Below are positions 33,441-46,800 of a stretch of DNA of 64,000 nucleotides, in pieces. Both the position numbers and the translations under genes were made by a program. The DNA is from Limanda limanda (taxonomy: Eukaryota > Chordata > Actinopteri > Pleuronectiformes > Pleuronectidae), in NCBI RefSeq assembly GCF_963576545.1, contig NC_083639.1:29021329-29085328 (forward strand), in the 5' to 3' direction. The notes under the pieces are model-generated. The model was not told the DNA's origin. It saw nothing but the letters and a program-made list of their open reading frames with translations, and searched no databases. The stretch's first letter is position 1; each line of letters opens with the position of its first letter.

Positions 33441-34994
33441 TGGGAACAGTAGAAAATGCCATCAAGAGCAGACCATGATGGAGAGAGAGAAGTTCAACAA
33501 AACTTCAATATCGTAAGAACACAGCTGCAGACACCATGTGAATTAATGTTACACATAAAGCATATGGTTAACATTATTATAGTTAAAGTAGAAATCAATA
33601 AAACTAATTGCTAAAAACACACAAATTAAATCTATTTTTAGGTTCAGGAACTAAAAGCACCAGTAAATATGTGTAAATAGTGTGATATTACTTTTAGAAT
33701 GAATGTTATATAGCTCATAATGATAGAAAAACATATGCAAAGGTTGTAGATAGATCCATTTTTATCATTGGGGTTTAATAATGTGGTTAGAGGCTAAATG
33801 CAAGACAAACATTTATCTCTGTTGTCACTTTACTGCTGGGTAAAATTTAGGGGGAAGATAGAATAGTATGCTAAATTTTAAAACAGCAGGGCAGTAGTGG
33901 AAGACAGAGTTGAATAACATCTGCATTTATTTAAACGAGAAAGGGGGATCTGACACAAGCGTATCAATGGATGATCCGAGACAAATTTCTCACCTCTAAA
34001 TTAACATCCTCTTGCAAAGAGCAAGGGGAGAGATCAAATTAGAGCACAAATGGTATTTACTTAGATTTATCTAAACACTTGGTAAGACAAATTTAGTTTA
34101 AAAGGTTATATAGTAAGTAAATTAAGGATAAAATAAGTTTGGTTGCATTTACAATAGTAAATACGGTGTTGTCTCAGTAGTTTTTGATAGATACATTGGC
34201 TATAAGAAAAGAAAATACATTTAATCAAATTAAAAGATTTTAAAAGGAAGGTTTAAAGTTAATCGCAAACGATTTTCTTTCATGCTAAATCACATTGGGG
34301 TTTCTGAACACATTTCTGCATGAAAATGTATTTCTTTGATGTAATTGAATGACATTTTTAGTTTGTTGTAAACATTATTGATTTTTCTGAGTTGATAACA
34401 GGTACTATCATGTTTGTGAAACGGACACATATATGATTTTGGTCTGATCAGAAGAGCAGACGCAATAGAAAAGAATATCTGAAATCTTCTTGTGGAATAT
34501 GAGTAATCTTTTGTTTAAACAGAAAAACTTTTTCCTTTAGGGGAAAAGCAACAGATGCAAAGTTTCAAGCAAGTCTCAGAGCAATGGCAGCTTCTGAGAG
34601 AACAGAATAATGTGATATGTGTGATACTTTGAAATAAGACTTTACTAGTGTCATATGCTGTAACAATGATATTTGCTGGAGAAAATAACGTTCACTTTTC
34701 AACAGCTAGGAGGTTCAGCTATGATACAGTATTGTTTTGGATGATAGACATTACTATTTACAAATAGAAAGTTTTTAACTAGGAAATTCTAAACTATATC
34801 AGTAGAACAAATTAAGATTTAAATGGTTAACAGCTGAATATTGTGAAACTGAAGTGTTTGATGACAGATTTTCAGCATCACAGTGTGATAACGAATGACA
34901 GAGGGGTTTTACGACTCTGTTTGAAACAAAGGAAAACCGTCCCCATCATTACATGCATGAACCAAAGAGATGCAAATATGCTAGTGGCGAGAGT

Positions 34995-35030
34995 GTCAAG
35001 ATTTACACTGATAGCTTGTTTGCATGGGGG
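34995..35030 (+). pseudogene. pol remnant: RNase H motif
   Basis: A 12-codon stretch with I-Y-T-D-S followed by F-A-W-G matches the conserved Asp-containing strand of retroviral RNase H. The frame stops soon after. It lies between the gag remnant and the integrase remnant, the expected order. No intact RT core is visible upstream, so most of pol is missing or unrecognisable. Confidence 0.6.
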
Positions 35031-36014
35031 TTCTGCATGTGATTTGGGCTGAAGAAGAAATTCATGAGATTGACTTCACACCATTGTCTTGCCTTGACTG
35101 TGTTACTGGTTGCAAACAGTATGCAGTCTGTAGAGGACATGGAAGGCAGTTGAATGATTCTTGACACTGACATTTAATGTGGGTTACAGGAGCTGTTAGC
35201 AAGGCTACATCAAACTAAATTTTTTTTTTAGAATGTAGATTTTAGTTTCATTAGTTTAGGAATTACGTAGTCTTGATAGACTGTGTTTTGTTTGGTGGTC
35301 GATGGACTTTTGATGTGGGATATGGATGATTTTGTTCAACCTGTGTATGTTTTCTCATTAGGTTGGATTGACACATGACTGGAGTCAGTGTGTCAAGAGA
35401 GAGGAGTAACATATGCTGGATATAGATGAATTGGGTTATTGGGTGTACACAAGAAACACTCTAAATAATATTCAATAAAACTTTTTTAACGGAGTTAGGT
35501 AATTTGAGTTACAAATAAAATAGAGACATCCAGATTCTACAAGATTGACATCCACCTCAAAACAAACGGTTTAATCATTTATAGAGAGGTTTAATAAAGA
35601 TTAAGTTAAATAAAGTAGGTTAGGGAAATAAATAAATACTGTTTTGTTTTATGACATGATTTCTATGCAAGCAGAAGTGTTTCCCAAACATCTAAACAGG
35701 ATTCTCCAGCGGTGAAACAGATACTGTTCGGAGAACTCATTCCATGATGGAAGATTTCAAAAGGATGTCCGCTGACAAGGGTAACATATTCATAAGTATA
35801 GCTTTATGGATACTGGTGAGTATGAGTATCAACACAAGGCAACATCATGCCACATCCCGCCAGGGATGGGACAGTGGAGAGAGAAGGAAGTAAAAAACAA
35901 ACATAGCAAACACATTGAAAAACACATTGAAAAACAAACTGGTAGATATTGTTTTAAACTGTTTCCTGTACTCTTTAAAATCCACAGGCAGACGAGGAGA
36001 TTCTATCTAAATCC

Positions 36015-36290
36015 ATGGAGAGAGGACTGCGTGACCTGAAACCAGGAGACTGGATTGTGCTTAAGGACGTGCGGATGGAAGAAGAAGACGACGTCGATGG
36101 AACGAGTGCAAGCCAAATGCCTCTCAACACAGATGACAGGAAGGTCGCAGAGGTCAACCTGGAGATGAGGGCCAACGCAGGAGGATTTCCAGAGCCAGGG
36201 GTGGATCTACAGGACGGGAAGTGCTTTGTGCCAGTGTGTGAGCTTCAGTCTGAAATTTTTAGGTGTTGCAAGGAGAGTCAACACATTTGA
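36015..36290 (+). pseudogene. pol remnant: integrase C-terminal domain
   Basis: The first ~19 codons contain L-K-P-G-D-W-I-V-L-K-D, the start of the SH3-like C-terminal DNA-binding domain of gammaretrovirus-type integrases. The following acidic stretch does not continue that domain, which suggests a deletion junction. The zinc-binding and catalytic parts of the integrase are not seen upstream in this frame. Confidence 0.65.
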
Positions 36291-36727
36291 AGAGCTACAC
36301 GCTGAACACAACCGCACCAACAGGAGATCAGCAACACATGATTATACGACTGAGAAGCATTCAAGGGAAAAGAGATGGTTTCCCTGCTCACGAATGCTTG
36401 GCAGGAACAACATCAAATTTCTGATCATCAAAGTCAGAGCATACAAGATGTCTCTGAAACAAGATGTTCTTCAACAAGGAGGTGTTCGACACACGATCAG
36501 GACGAAGTGTGGCACCAATACAGTGAACATTTTGATAATATGATGATCATCATGTTAATAATTGTAAAATACGTTATTGAAGTTTGTAGAAACTGATCAT
36601 TTTCAATTGTGTAACTCTGTTGTATTGTTTTTGCACTAAGACTAGTGTTACTTCTTTAATTCACATATCCTGGAAAATTCCCAATCTAAATGATGAGATG
36701 TTATAAAGATGTTGATCCCAGATGGAT

Positions 36728-36741
36728 AAAAAGGGAGGAAT
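36728..36741 (+). other. Polypurine tract of the LTR element
   Basis: AAAAAGGGAGGAAT directly precedes the TGTGATGGG start of the 3' LTR. This is the plus-strand primer position in LTR retroelements. Confidence 0.85.
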
Positions 36742-37363
36742 TGTGATGGGAATTTTGTATTTAGACATGTTCAAATGTAACAGATTACATTTATATAGAA
36801 AGAAGTTTACTGAAAGATGTATTTCTGTGTTTAAGACTCATAGTCAGAGTTTAGGTCAAGTTAACACTATGCATAATGCTCTTGAAGGGCCTTATAGACG
36901 TGGCCTTCTCAGTCTAGTGTGAACAAAAGGTTTCTCAACAGGGGCCAATAAGTCTTCTGTAGCAGGGAGCTTTAAAGGCTAATAGGTGTGACCTGCAGAG
37001 ACAGGAGATCTCTGAGAAACTCAAAGGGTCTGGAACAAGATGCGTTTAGCATCTTGTTCAAACTTCAAAGAGACCGCCAGAGACCAATGTCTGGTCTTCC
37101 CGTAACGACATGGAGAGAAGCTGATTGGACAAATGTATTTTACTGTGGAGAGGAGGGATCTGATTGTATAAATGGAGTGTACTTTTGAGAGCTCATTGCC
37201 ATTGCCCTCACATCTGTCACCGTGATGTTTGAGCTCTGTGCCATTGAGGTCAAGTCTGTTGTCGTGACTTGACCTTTGTAAACCGTCCGCAGACGGTTTG
37301 AATTAAACATCCAGAATTGATAATTGCTTGTTGTGTCATGATATGTAATAATTTCCCATTACA
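36742..37363 (+). repeat. 3' LTR (622 bp)
   Basis: It is offset from the 5' LTR by exactly 5,411 bp from end to end, with no indel. The only difference I see is CTTCCC here against CTTCCT in the 5' LTR. TATAAA lies at 37167-37172 and ATTAAA at 37302-37307. Confidence 0.95.
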
Positions 37364-37373
37364 AGAATCTTAG

Positions 37374-38190
37374 AAGAGAAGGAAGACTTTTATTGTTTGT
37401 GATTCCTCAGAAGAAAGTTTTTCCTTTTCCTCTTTCTGAGCTTAAAACATCAAAAGTATTATTATATTATTGATTTATCATTGAATGACTATTTTCTCAA
37501 TCCAGCAGGCTTTCGTTTTTAAATCTTTGATTGGTCTCAACCTTTAGTTTGAATCCGTCCAGATGTTCGTTGTCATTTAAACTCTTACGAAGATTCGATG
37601 TTGTTTGTTAGATATCGTATAACTGAGATGAAACTGAAGATGTATATCCTGATGCTCTGATGGAAACAGACAGGAATTGACTGATTTATTTATTTAAGCC
37701 TCGGAAAACACATTGAGGAATAAGACCCTCATTTACAATGGTGCCGAGGGTACAATGAAGAGTTGATACATTGAAAGAAGAAATAAATAAATAAGAATGA
37801 AATAAATATGCATATATATATATATATATATACTGTATATACATTAATACAAGGGAAAAGGTCATAAACAATCATTTTTGACGATTCAATTCAAGAGAAG
37901 GAAGACATTTATTGTTTGTGATTCCTCAGAAGAAAGTTTTTCCTTTTCCTCTTTCTGAGCTTCAAACATCAAAAGTATTATTATATTATTGATTTATCAT
38001 TAAATGACTATTTTCTCAATCCAGCAGGCTTTTGTTTGTTCTCCACCTTTATGCCACAGATATTAAAACAGCGAGTTTGAATCCGTCCAGATGTTTGAAG
38101 TCATTTCAACTCTGACGCGGTTCGATGTTGTTTGTTAGATATCATATAACTGAGATGAAAAGTGAAGATGTATATTTTCTGATGCTCTGA
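37374..38190. repeat. 520-bp tandem duplication, two copies
   Basis: 37374-37520 recurs at 37894-38040, and similarity continues to about 38190 with small indels. The first copy carries a minus-oriented family X retroposon 3' end with a (TA)n core (37681-37880). A deleted relative of the unit lies at 30361-30475, on the other side of the hAT and retrovirus-like insertions. Confidence 0.8.
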
Positions 38191-38973
38191 TGCCTCGTGA
38201 AGCTTTGTCCTCTGTGGCCTGTCGACCGGTAACAAGCTGCTTCAGATCCATCCCGACATCACCAGTGGGCGGACGAGTGGGCCGAGCTCGCTAAAGACTC
38301 CTCGGGAAAAAAATGTCGCTATTGTGTGAAAAGGAAAAATGTAATTGGAGTAATTAGTTTACTTCTTGAAATAGTCGCTATATTTAAAAAGCCAACGTCA
38401 ATCGAATCTTTCGTAATCACGCATCATCCGAGCAGATCATTATTTGTGTTTACTCGGTAACAAGGTGTGAATTATGAGTAAGAGAGTGTGTGTGGGTCTG
38501 TGTGTGTGTGTGTGCACATCTGTTGTTGTGTGCAGTTTGAAAAGGAATGGAGTCCAGATGTGTCTCCACCTGTTTGTGAGGAACACACACTGGAACAGGT
38601 GGGCATGAGTGTGTGTGTGTGGTTGTGTGTGTGTGTGTGTGAGTGAGTGTGTGTGTGTGTCTGATCCAACAGGTATGTTTAAATACGTCTGTGTGTGTGT
38701 GTGTGTGTCTGTTTGTGTGTCTGTGTGTGTCCGTTCCACTCCGAGCGGCTTCATGAATGGCGGAGGGCTCCTTTAGCGGTCAGGACAAACACAGCGCCCC
38801 CCCCAACCCCCCCCGCCCGCCGCAATTACCTCCGTCCTCCACGCCAAGAACTCACTTCACAATTATACGCAATTAGGGAAATGTATGTTTCTGTGAAGGG
38901 GGCGGCGGCCAATTATCCCCAGCTCCCGTTTGGCAGATTTCATAAAAGATAATCGCTGATGACCAAAGATGAG

Positions 38974-39022
<49 letters not shown>

Positions 39023-39475
39023 GAAAAATCCATTGATATCTAATGGTTTTCGGAGGCTGCACAAGGGACGAAGCTGGAAGCGAGAAAAGGGGACGAACAG
39101 GGAATCGTGTGTTTGTGATTGTGTGTGTGTTTGTGTGTGTGTGTGTTTATGGTGCGTTCACAGACCTCAGGTTCTTGTGATTGTGTCCTTGTACATATTG
39201 TGTGTTGTGCTTCTATCTGTGTGTTGAAGGTTTGGACTTTTAGAACTTTTTAACCTTTTTAGAAAGACTGTGTGATGGTTGGGTTTTGGATTTAAGGCCG
39301 GGCCCAAATGAAAACACACACAATATCTAAAGACGTGTGTGCTGACATGTGTGTGTGTGTGTGTGTCTGTGTGCTCTCATGCATTTACATATGTCTGTGA
39401 GCAAATGTGTGTGTATTGACCTCCACTGTTAATCTGTACAGCTGGATTCAATTATGTGCATTTATCTAAATCTGC

Positions 39476-39530
<55 letters not shown>

Positions 39531-40736
39531 TGTGTGTTTGTGTGTGTGTGTACTCGGCCACTTTGCTAAACATTTCATCATCTGAGCTCCTGAACTTTCT
39601 CTGATCTCTTCAGAATAAATATAAAGAAAAACAACCAACACAGTTCCTGCATTAATATCTCCTGCACTCTCACCAGCAGATGACTCCTCTGTGCTCCTCC
39701 GCCTTCACCAGGCGGCACTTAAAGTGTGTAACTCTCGCACAAAACACACACACACAACGAGCGTGCACGACAGGGGGCTTATCTCAGGTTGATAAACACA
39801 CGCTGGAGCGAAGCCTAATTCAACACAAGATATGCAGTATTTGACGTGTGGGGGTTATAAATGGAAAGATATGATATTTACAGATATTAACAATAAACCA
39901 CTGACCCACGCTCGCATCTCAGAATCACATTTTCCCCGAGTCCAAATGGAAGTGATATATATTCTCCGTGCACACTCGTCTAAAGCGTATTTCCCTGAAG
40001 GCGACTGAGAATAATGTTCTCCCCTGCACCAATTAAATGGATGAGATCACATGTTCAAAGTGAACTTTTAATTAAAAAACATGCTCGCCGAGGAAAAAAA
40101 AAAAAGAATAATGAGAAAATGAAAATGAATAAATTAACTGTGTCCGTTTCAAACCAAACCGGTGGGAAGGCTTTGGACTGAGGAGCCGAACACCGGATTG
40201 TGTTTATGTGATTTCCGATATTAGCTTTTATATTTCTACCGAGGGTAAAACCTGATAAACTCAGAAAACAAGTGATGAAAACCGGCTGATCCGGGCGACT
40301 GTACTCCAAACCTTTCTGCTGGTCTTTAGTGAATGAAGGCTAAAACCCTTCTTCTGTTTTTTAAGTCACTTTTCTCCTCAACAAGCAGTCGGCAGGAAGC
40401 TTCCACTCTTCCACTCTTCCACTCTTCAGGGACCGGACTCCGATTGCCAAATTACCGTCAGTCCACCGCGGAGACGCACCTCCATAATGCAGCGGCTGAA
40501 AAGTGACTAATGACGATACGTCTCACTGCCAAATCTGGGAAAAAATGAAGTCCTCCCCCCCCCTCTCTGTCTTCTGTTGCATACAAATTGGACTTCTATG
40601 TGTGAGTGGCTCTAATGGCTTTAAAAGAGACCCCTGGGGGGGAGAGAAAGTGAGAGGAGAGAATGAAGAGGAGAGGAAGACGAGGAGGTTGTTGGGACGA
40701 AGAAGGACAGACAGAGGAGTGAGACCGGGCCTGTAC
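38191..40736. other. Intron rich in microsatellites
   Basis: TG-rich runs lie at about 38484-38512, 38608-38661 and 38687-38730. (CT)n lies at 38976-39019. A long (GT)n lies at 39479-39552. C-runs occur at 38796-38815. No supported gene. Confidence 0.7.
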
Positions 40737-40839
40737 CTGATGGGAGCTCCTCGGGACTGGGCGGGCTTCAGCAGGATGGTGATGGTGGTCTCGGTCTCGT
40801 TCAGCGGCGCCTCGGACTCGTACTCCGGCATCATCGGAG
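40737..40839 (-). CDS. ptprk: ptprk FN3-4 first exon (103 nt)
   Basis: The exon enters in phase 1 (CCCGTCAG|CT completes Ala) and leaves in phase 2 (ATCAG|GTACAGG). It encodes 33 full codons, starting P-M-M-P-E-Y-E-S-E and ending R-G-A-P-I. It forms the first strands of the fourth FN3 repeat, with [11 protein letters not shown], which is highly conserved in R2B phosphatases, and a sequon at N-E-T. The ectodomain FN3 repeats stiffen the homophilic adhesion rod. Phases agree with both neighbouring exons and no frame break is seen. Confidence 0.93.
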
Positions 40840-42850
40840 CTGACGGGAGAAACAAGCAGGAACAAATCAAAACAGATCTAATTTTCGGGGCTTGTTCTCA
40901 TCTGCGGGCCCGTCTGTCTCGGTGTTATTACATCTCCTCCGGTTCGGCTCCGAGCAGACGGCGGGGACGGACGTGTGCTCCTCTCCCGGAGGCTTCACCC
41001 ACACATTCAATCACAGTCAAGTTTTTTTAATTTAACATCCGTCACGGGCCTGGTATTTGAGGTGCAGCGTCAGTGCCTGTGAAACATCAACAGGCTTGTC
41101 ACTGATTGAGTTGGCATTTAGGTTATTAAAACGACTCCCGTACACCCATCCCTAACTGTCGACATGGTTTCATTTCAATCCCTCCGTCCGTCGGCGCACC
41201 GGGACGAGATAACGAAGACAGGGGATGGCGTGACATTTGGAGGGAGACGTCTCCGGGATGTGTTGAAGTGCCACGTTCTGTTTTTGCCTCCTCTTAGCAA
41301 CGTGTTGTTGGGATTGGAAGGAACGGAGGAGGAAAGGTCGAGGCGAGGTGCTGACAGGGAGGACTCGTCGTGTCACACATTAGAGTCGAGTCTTCTGGAG
41401 TTTAATCAACACTCTGGATTCACGGGTCGGATGTGTGGGTCAGTGGCTGCAGGGCAACATCAGCACTGCTCGGATTATTCAGCTTTAACTCACAAACCAA
41501 ACGTTCAGGAACCATCTTTACACTGGAAACACATTCTCCAACGATTTAAACTGTTCTATATTTTATAATAAATCTCTTGGCGTTGTGCAAATAACGGCCT
41601 CTTGCTGTAAAGGTGAAGCTGGTCACTTCTGCAGAGATATTTCTGTCTTCCCTATGTCACAAACATGCATAGTTGCATGTTTGAGGCTCCTAGTGGAACC
41701 ATGTGAGCCCCCTCCGAAGGAAAACCAAATCATCTGGATCAGCCCCTGGTGGCTGGCTGCAGTATACGTCCTAAACCCTGTCTCCTCCAGATCAGCAGAT
41801 GGGACATGGACCAAACATTGTTCCTGTGGGTTTGCTTTTAATTAGTTATTTATAATATAGTGTAATCACGATAGCTGACACTGGTCAAAAGCACAAGATG
41901 GCTGCTCCACCTGTGTACAAGAGGAGGTGGAGTCAGGTCGTCCATCCTCTCCACAGTCTATGACCGATTCCACAGAAAAACAACGACACATAATTCTTTG
42001 CAACCTGTGTTTTCCCAGAATCCGGCTCCTCTGAGTGATGTACAGTTTATCACCACAGAACATCTGCAGACACTCACTACAGCTCTCAACCAATAGCTGA
42101 CCAGCTTTCTGCTTAAAGGTCAAAACCACCTCAGTGAGGAGGAAACGGAAATAACAGCATCCTGCCAAGGTAGGACAATCAGGTGTAACATTTGCGAAGG
42201 GATCATTAGAGGCAGGTGAAATTGAAGAGGAGAGGAAGAGGCTGATCAGAGACAGAGAGGAAGAAAGTGACTGAGATGCTGGAAGAGGAGAAAGAAGGAG
42301 GAGCAGGTAAAGAGAGAGAAAGGTTGAGTCGGAGAGAAAAAGGGCAACGGGAGACACAAAGAGAGGAAAACGCAAAACAGGTTTTTATTTAGCATCTGTC
42401 CTTTAAAGTACAAAAGACACTTCCCACCAAAAAGCAAGAGATCCGGCCGCCTGCTCCACAATAAAGAAAGTTATTAACATGTGAAGGCGCGTCACAGCCT
42501 TCACGATGGAAGATTGTTTTTTTCCATTTTCTAAGGATGAAGGTTTCTGACATAAACAGCAGGTTATAGAAGTGGAGAGAAAGAAGCCGGAGATATGAAA
42601 ACGCTCAGGGACACAAACACAAACTGACACATTCACAAAGGAAATGACTGACACGTCCGTGGTGAGGACAAAGGAGCCGTGGACGTCTCCTACTCTACCT
42701 GCTGTTATTGTCCTAATAAAACCCAGTGGGTCTTTGTTTGAGAGAAAACGTCCCGAAAAATTAAATGTCACCAGAAATGGAAAGGGGAAAAACTCATGAG
42801 CAAATCATTGCAAAACAAAACAAAACAAAATGAATGTTAAAGGTTTGTAC
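40840..42850. other. Short ptprk intron with a repeat fragment
   Basis: At about 41640-41870 there is a fragment with CCCCTGGTGGCTGGCTGCAG followed by CTGTCTCCTCCAGATCAGCAG, related to the one at 16240-16315; this is probably an interspersed repeat. A G/A-rich stretch lies at 42215-42310. No other feature is supported. Confidence 0.6.
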
Positions 42851-43052
42851 CTGCTATCTTGGTGGTGATGCGGGTGGTGACGGGGGGGCCGAAGCCCTTG
42901 TTGGTGGAGGCCTTCAGGGTGAAGAAGTAGGTGGTGCCCGGGTAGAGGCCTACGAACAGGTGGTGGGTCTCGTTCCTCAGCTTGAACACCCGGCCCCTCT
43001 GCGTGGTCAGGTCCGCGCTGGGATCCAACGAGCTCAGCGCCTTGTAGGTGAT
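42851..43052 (-). CDS. ptprk: ptprk FN3-3 second exon (202 nt)
   Basis: The exon enters in phase 0 (CTCCAG|ATC) and leaves in phase 1 (GCAG|GTACAAAC). It encodes 67 codons, [11 protein letters not shown] to T-T-K-I-A. It completes the third FN3 repeat. [10 protein letters not shown] is the typical FN3 F-strand, and G-F-G-P-P-V follows it. One N-E-T sequon is present. [10 protein letters not shown] and S-A-D-L are PTPRK-like. The final split codon joins the next exon to give Ala. All features indicate an intact, expressed exon. Confidence 0.94.
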
Positions 43053-43807
43053 CTGGAGGAAGACAGGAAACTGGTTTATTCATTTGCTCACTGATTAAAA
43101 CCGGATTCGGACATTGACATTGGAAAATGTTTTATCTTTCACATGTAAAGAGCAGTAGGAGTTGGTCGGATGTCGGAATCAGAGCTTATGACCAACCTCC
43201 TCTTTTTCCTCCTACGGTGATTGTATTATTTTTATGATATATTTGTATTCTCACATGGGTTCGCTCATGTATTTATACCGATATATTACTTTTATATTTG
43301 TAAATATACCCTTTTATATACCAGCCGTGTTAACTAGGCTCTAGATGAGCGTGTGCTGTGCTTTTGCTCAGAAACTGACGGAAAACAGAACTAGAACATC
43401 GTTAATTGGCCATTAATCATTAATTACCAGGTCACCCCATCTGAATAATATCAAAGTCTATTTCAAAAACTATGCATGGAGGTTGAAATCCTTCTTTCAG
43501 GCTTCAGAACAAAAACAGCCACTCCGTCACATTGAGCAAATCCATCAAATCTCGCGTCTGTTCATCGTCACAGGAATCGACGGTGAAGCAGAAGCGATAT
43601 CGGCTCTTTGCTGCAGGTCTGAGTTCCTCCACATGGTTTCCACCGTGAGACGGGAACAAATTGAGCAAATTGACCCGTGGCCACTAAACTGGCAGAGGCA
43701 CTTCAATAGTTCTTCTGTTAAAAGACCTGTCAATGTCTGTCATAATGCTGCTGCTGGCAAGTGTCCACGCCGAAAGACTGCCAATGATTGCACACACACA
43801 CAAACAC

Positions 43808-43843
<36 letters not shown>

Positions 43844-46800
43844 AGACTGGAGGACAGCTGTCATTGTGAATGACAGTCAGCACAAAAGCATATTGACTGG
43901 TGGGAAAAAAACACATTCATAGCGATTCAACCCAAACACATTTCAGCTCAGTGAGTGTGTGTCTGTGTCAAGGTCTCTAAGTGAATTCCAGCATGAGAAA
44001 AATAGAAGAAAATAAAAAGGACAGATCCATAAAGCGCGGATGGAAGGTGGGAGCGAGTGAAAGAAGGAGAATGAACAAAGGAGACGAGACAGACAACAAC
44101 AACATGGACGAAGCCGAGAGAACTCAACGGAGCGGAAACCTCCACCGACGCAATCCCTCTCTCTAAACTCGCTGAGCCACAGAGCCGCCCCTGGAAGGGT
44201 TGTAGTCTTTCCCATCATTTGTCTTCTGGGATTTACTTCTTGATAAAAACAACATGTGAGGGCAGCTCTGTTTAGTTCGCTGCCAACCGGGGAATCTCAA
44301 GAGGAAAAGAAAAAAACATCAGAGCCGCAAGTACAAAACACACATTTAATAAGTGAGGCCGGACCGAGAGCGAGCGTCTGCCAAGTCCTGCTCACACGGA
44401 GACACATCTAACCGTTAACTAGCAGAAACTGTCGAAATGTGAAGCTATGATGAAAGAAGAACTTCAATAATGAGAGTGGGAGAGAAACCACAGAGAGAGG
44501 ATCACCACTTCCCATCCGTCCTTTCTGTCCCTGCTCTGGTCAGAGGCTGAGACAGACTGACTGAGACAGACAACAAGTGTCCCGGTGAAATCACGTCTGA
44601 TGTGTTGACGACTTCGGGCCCTTTTCTGTTCCTGCAGATCAGCTGATGTGCAATGAATTCAGACAGAACAACAGCGGGTGAGAAAAGTGAGGTTTAAGTG
44701 AAGCTGAGAGTGGAAGTGAAGAGGAGAGAGAGAGGAGGGGACAATGAGCGCAGGATAATGGACGAGTGTGGAAGAGACATGTGGAGGAACAACTGCTGAG
44801 AGACAAAGACGTGACAAATGAATCCGATCCAGTCTGACTCGACAAGGATTTCACAGAGATTTAATTTAACGTCAAATTAAGCTGTTTTCAGACCTGTATT
44901 TCACAGAGAGGCTGTGTGTGGAAATGCAAATATCAGAGTTACTTGTTCCAGATATTCTCTGAAACTTTTCCTGTCAGCCCCTTATTGTAAAAATGTCTGT
45001 GTTTATGACGTTTCCTACACAAGACGGGTGCAAAATCTTGAAGAATACAAATAAATCTGAGGATGGACAAGAGGAGCCGAGCAACAGGAAGACGCCGAAC
45101 GGGGGGGGGGTTGATGTGCTGTAAACAATAACCAGCTGCTTTCCACAATGGGTATTATATCTAATGTCTGGCCTCTTGAATAATTTACTCAGGTGCGAAG
45201 CCTGATCTGAATTGAATTGTCTGACTCCTGCTGTGTTCTTCAAACTTTTGTCCAGACCAAACATCCCAGACATTTTCTGGAGTCCGTGAATGAAATCAAC
45301 TTGTTTTTAATAATAAATGTGCATGTTTGTCTCAGTTTTTTTATGTCAATAAATTAAAATAAACTAGAATCGAGATAGGGAGTGAGTTTTTTGCCTTGGT
45401 GTCATTACATGTCTTCATCACTGGTGTCCTAGTCCAGGTGTTGCAGCCTTGGGAGACCAGACTGTCCCGTTCCAAAGAGCTCCTTCAAAAGCATGCTTCC
45501 ATTCCCGTGTACCCGAGGATCCGACAGGTGGATCCTCCTCTGGCCGTTGACCTATGTTAGGATTCATTGTTCCGCGGTAACAAAGCTAACAAGCTAGCTA
45601 TCGGGTAGGCAGATCTGCAGCAGGTGCAACGGCACAAGCGGAACAAGCTGGTGACCCAGATGGGAAACTCCGAGTCTCAGTTGGGCTCAGTCTTTGCAGT
45701 CTAGACCCTGTCCTCTTAAGTATGAGGCCCCTGAATTAGCACATAGCTTCTTCATTACCTATCCTGCGTCTCCTTTGAGGGTCTGAATCGGTGACGAAGT
45801 GGCGAAGGAAGAAAGTCTTCAAAAATCGAGGCAGAATGAGACAAAATATGAGAGAAACAGTTTGAGAGTCAAAGTGAAAGAGGAAAAAAAAAGAACCATT
45901 TAGAATAAATGAAGTAGAAAAGAGGAGTGGAGAGCTGGAGCCAAACCGAGGCTGAGGGGGGGGGGGCGGCAAGAAAGAGCGATAACAAGTGATGCAGATG
46001 GATGTTTGTGGAAAATGGGTAGCCTGGAGGTTGTGTGTGTGTGTGTGTGTGTGTGTGTGTCATCTTTTGGTGTGAGGCAATGGAAGGAGGATCTTCACGC
46101 TCATGGACGCCGGGCGGCCCCTCGTCGCTCCATCAACAGACTCAAATCAAAAGCCCTGGCAGCTGGAGAGCTGATGTGTGAACGTGTGAGTGTGTGTGAG
46201 TGTGTGTGAGTGTGTGTGAGTGTGTGTGAGTGGTGGAGAGGGAGTGACAGAGAAGGAAGAAGAGTGAAAGATAAAGAGAGTGGAAAACAAAAACATCGGC
46301 AAGCGAGAAATAAACTGCTCAGTTCACTGATTCTGCTTTTACCACAAAGTTAAAAGGCCGATTGACTCCTTTTGTTCCTTTTGATTTAATCAGAGTTTTA
46401 CAACATAAACATATCGGAAAACAATCTGCATCTAAACCTGCAAACCTACAAAGTCAGATAAGAACTGATTCAGGATCTGCAGTTCCTTTCCTTAAGTGTC
46501 CATTAGCGTGAAATGTGTTAACGTGTTTTCAGATCAAACACAAAGAGAAATGTTCTCACAACATGATTCATACTAAAGGGAATGTGAAGACACACATAGT
46601 CAAGCAAGACTTTCAGTTCTTTGTGTTACATGTCCTTGTGTATGGATCGTGTTCTCATTTCTTATATTTCACGGTATTTTTAGAGAACTTAAGTGCAGTG
46701 AAATATGGGAACTATCCATCAATCCACCATTAAATCATCCATCTATCCATCCATTCATCCACCTGTCCTTGGAGTGTTGAGAGGGGGATAGAGATAATCG

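Larger units (their letters stand above)
31331..37363 (+). mobile_element. Endogenous retrovirus-like element, complete with both LTRs, interior defective
   Basis: Two 622-bp direct LTRs enclose 4.8 kb. The four bases AGAA flank both sides (31327-31330 and 37364-37367), a 4-bp target duplication as in gammaretrovirus-like elements. A polypurine tract precedes the 3' LTR. The sequence after the 5' LTR (TTTGGCTGTTGTTGGC) begins with a TGG as a primer site would, but I cannot match it to a tRNA. Inside, in the correct order, are a gag zinc knuckle, an RNase H motif and the C-terminal part of an integrase, all in broken frames with large missing parts. No reverse-transcriptase core or convincing env is seen. 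It is antisense to ptprk. Confidence 0.9.

Noticed and set aside
36226..36543. Possible env gene in the retrovirus-like element
   Set aside because: It has only one R-E-K-R motif and a short hydrophobic stretch in another frame. There is no signal peptide, Cys motif or length to support env.
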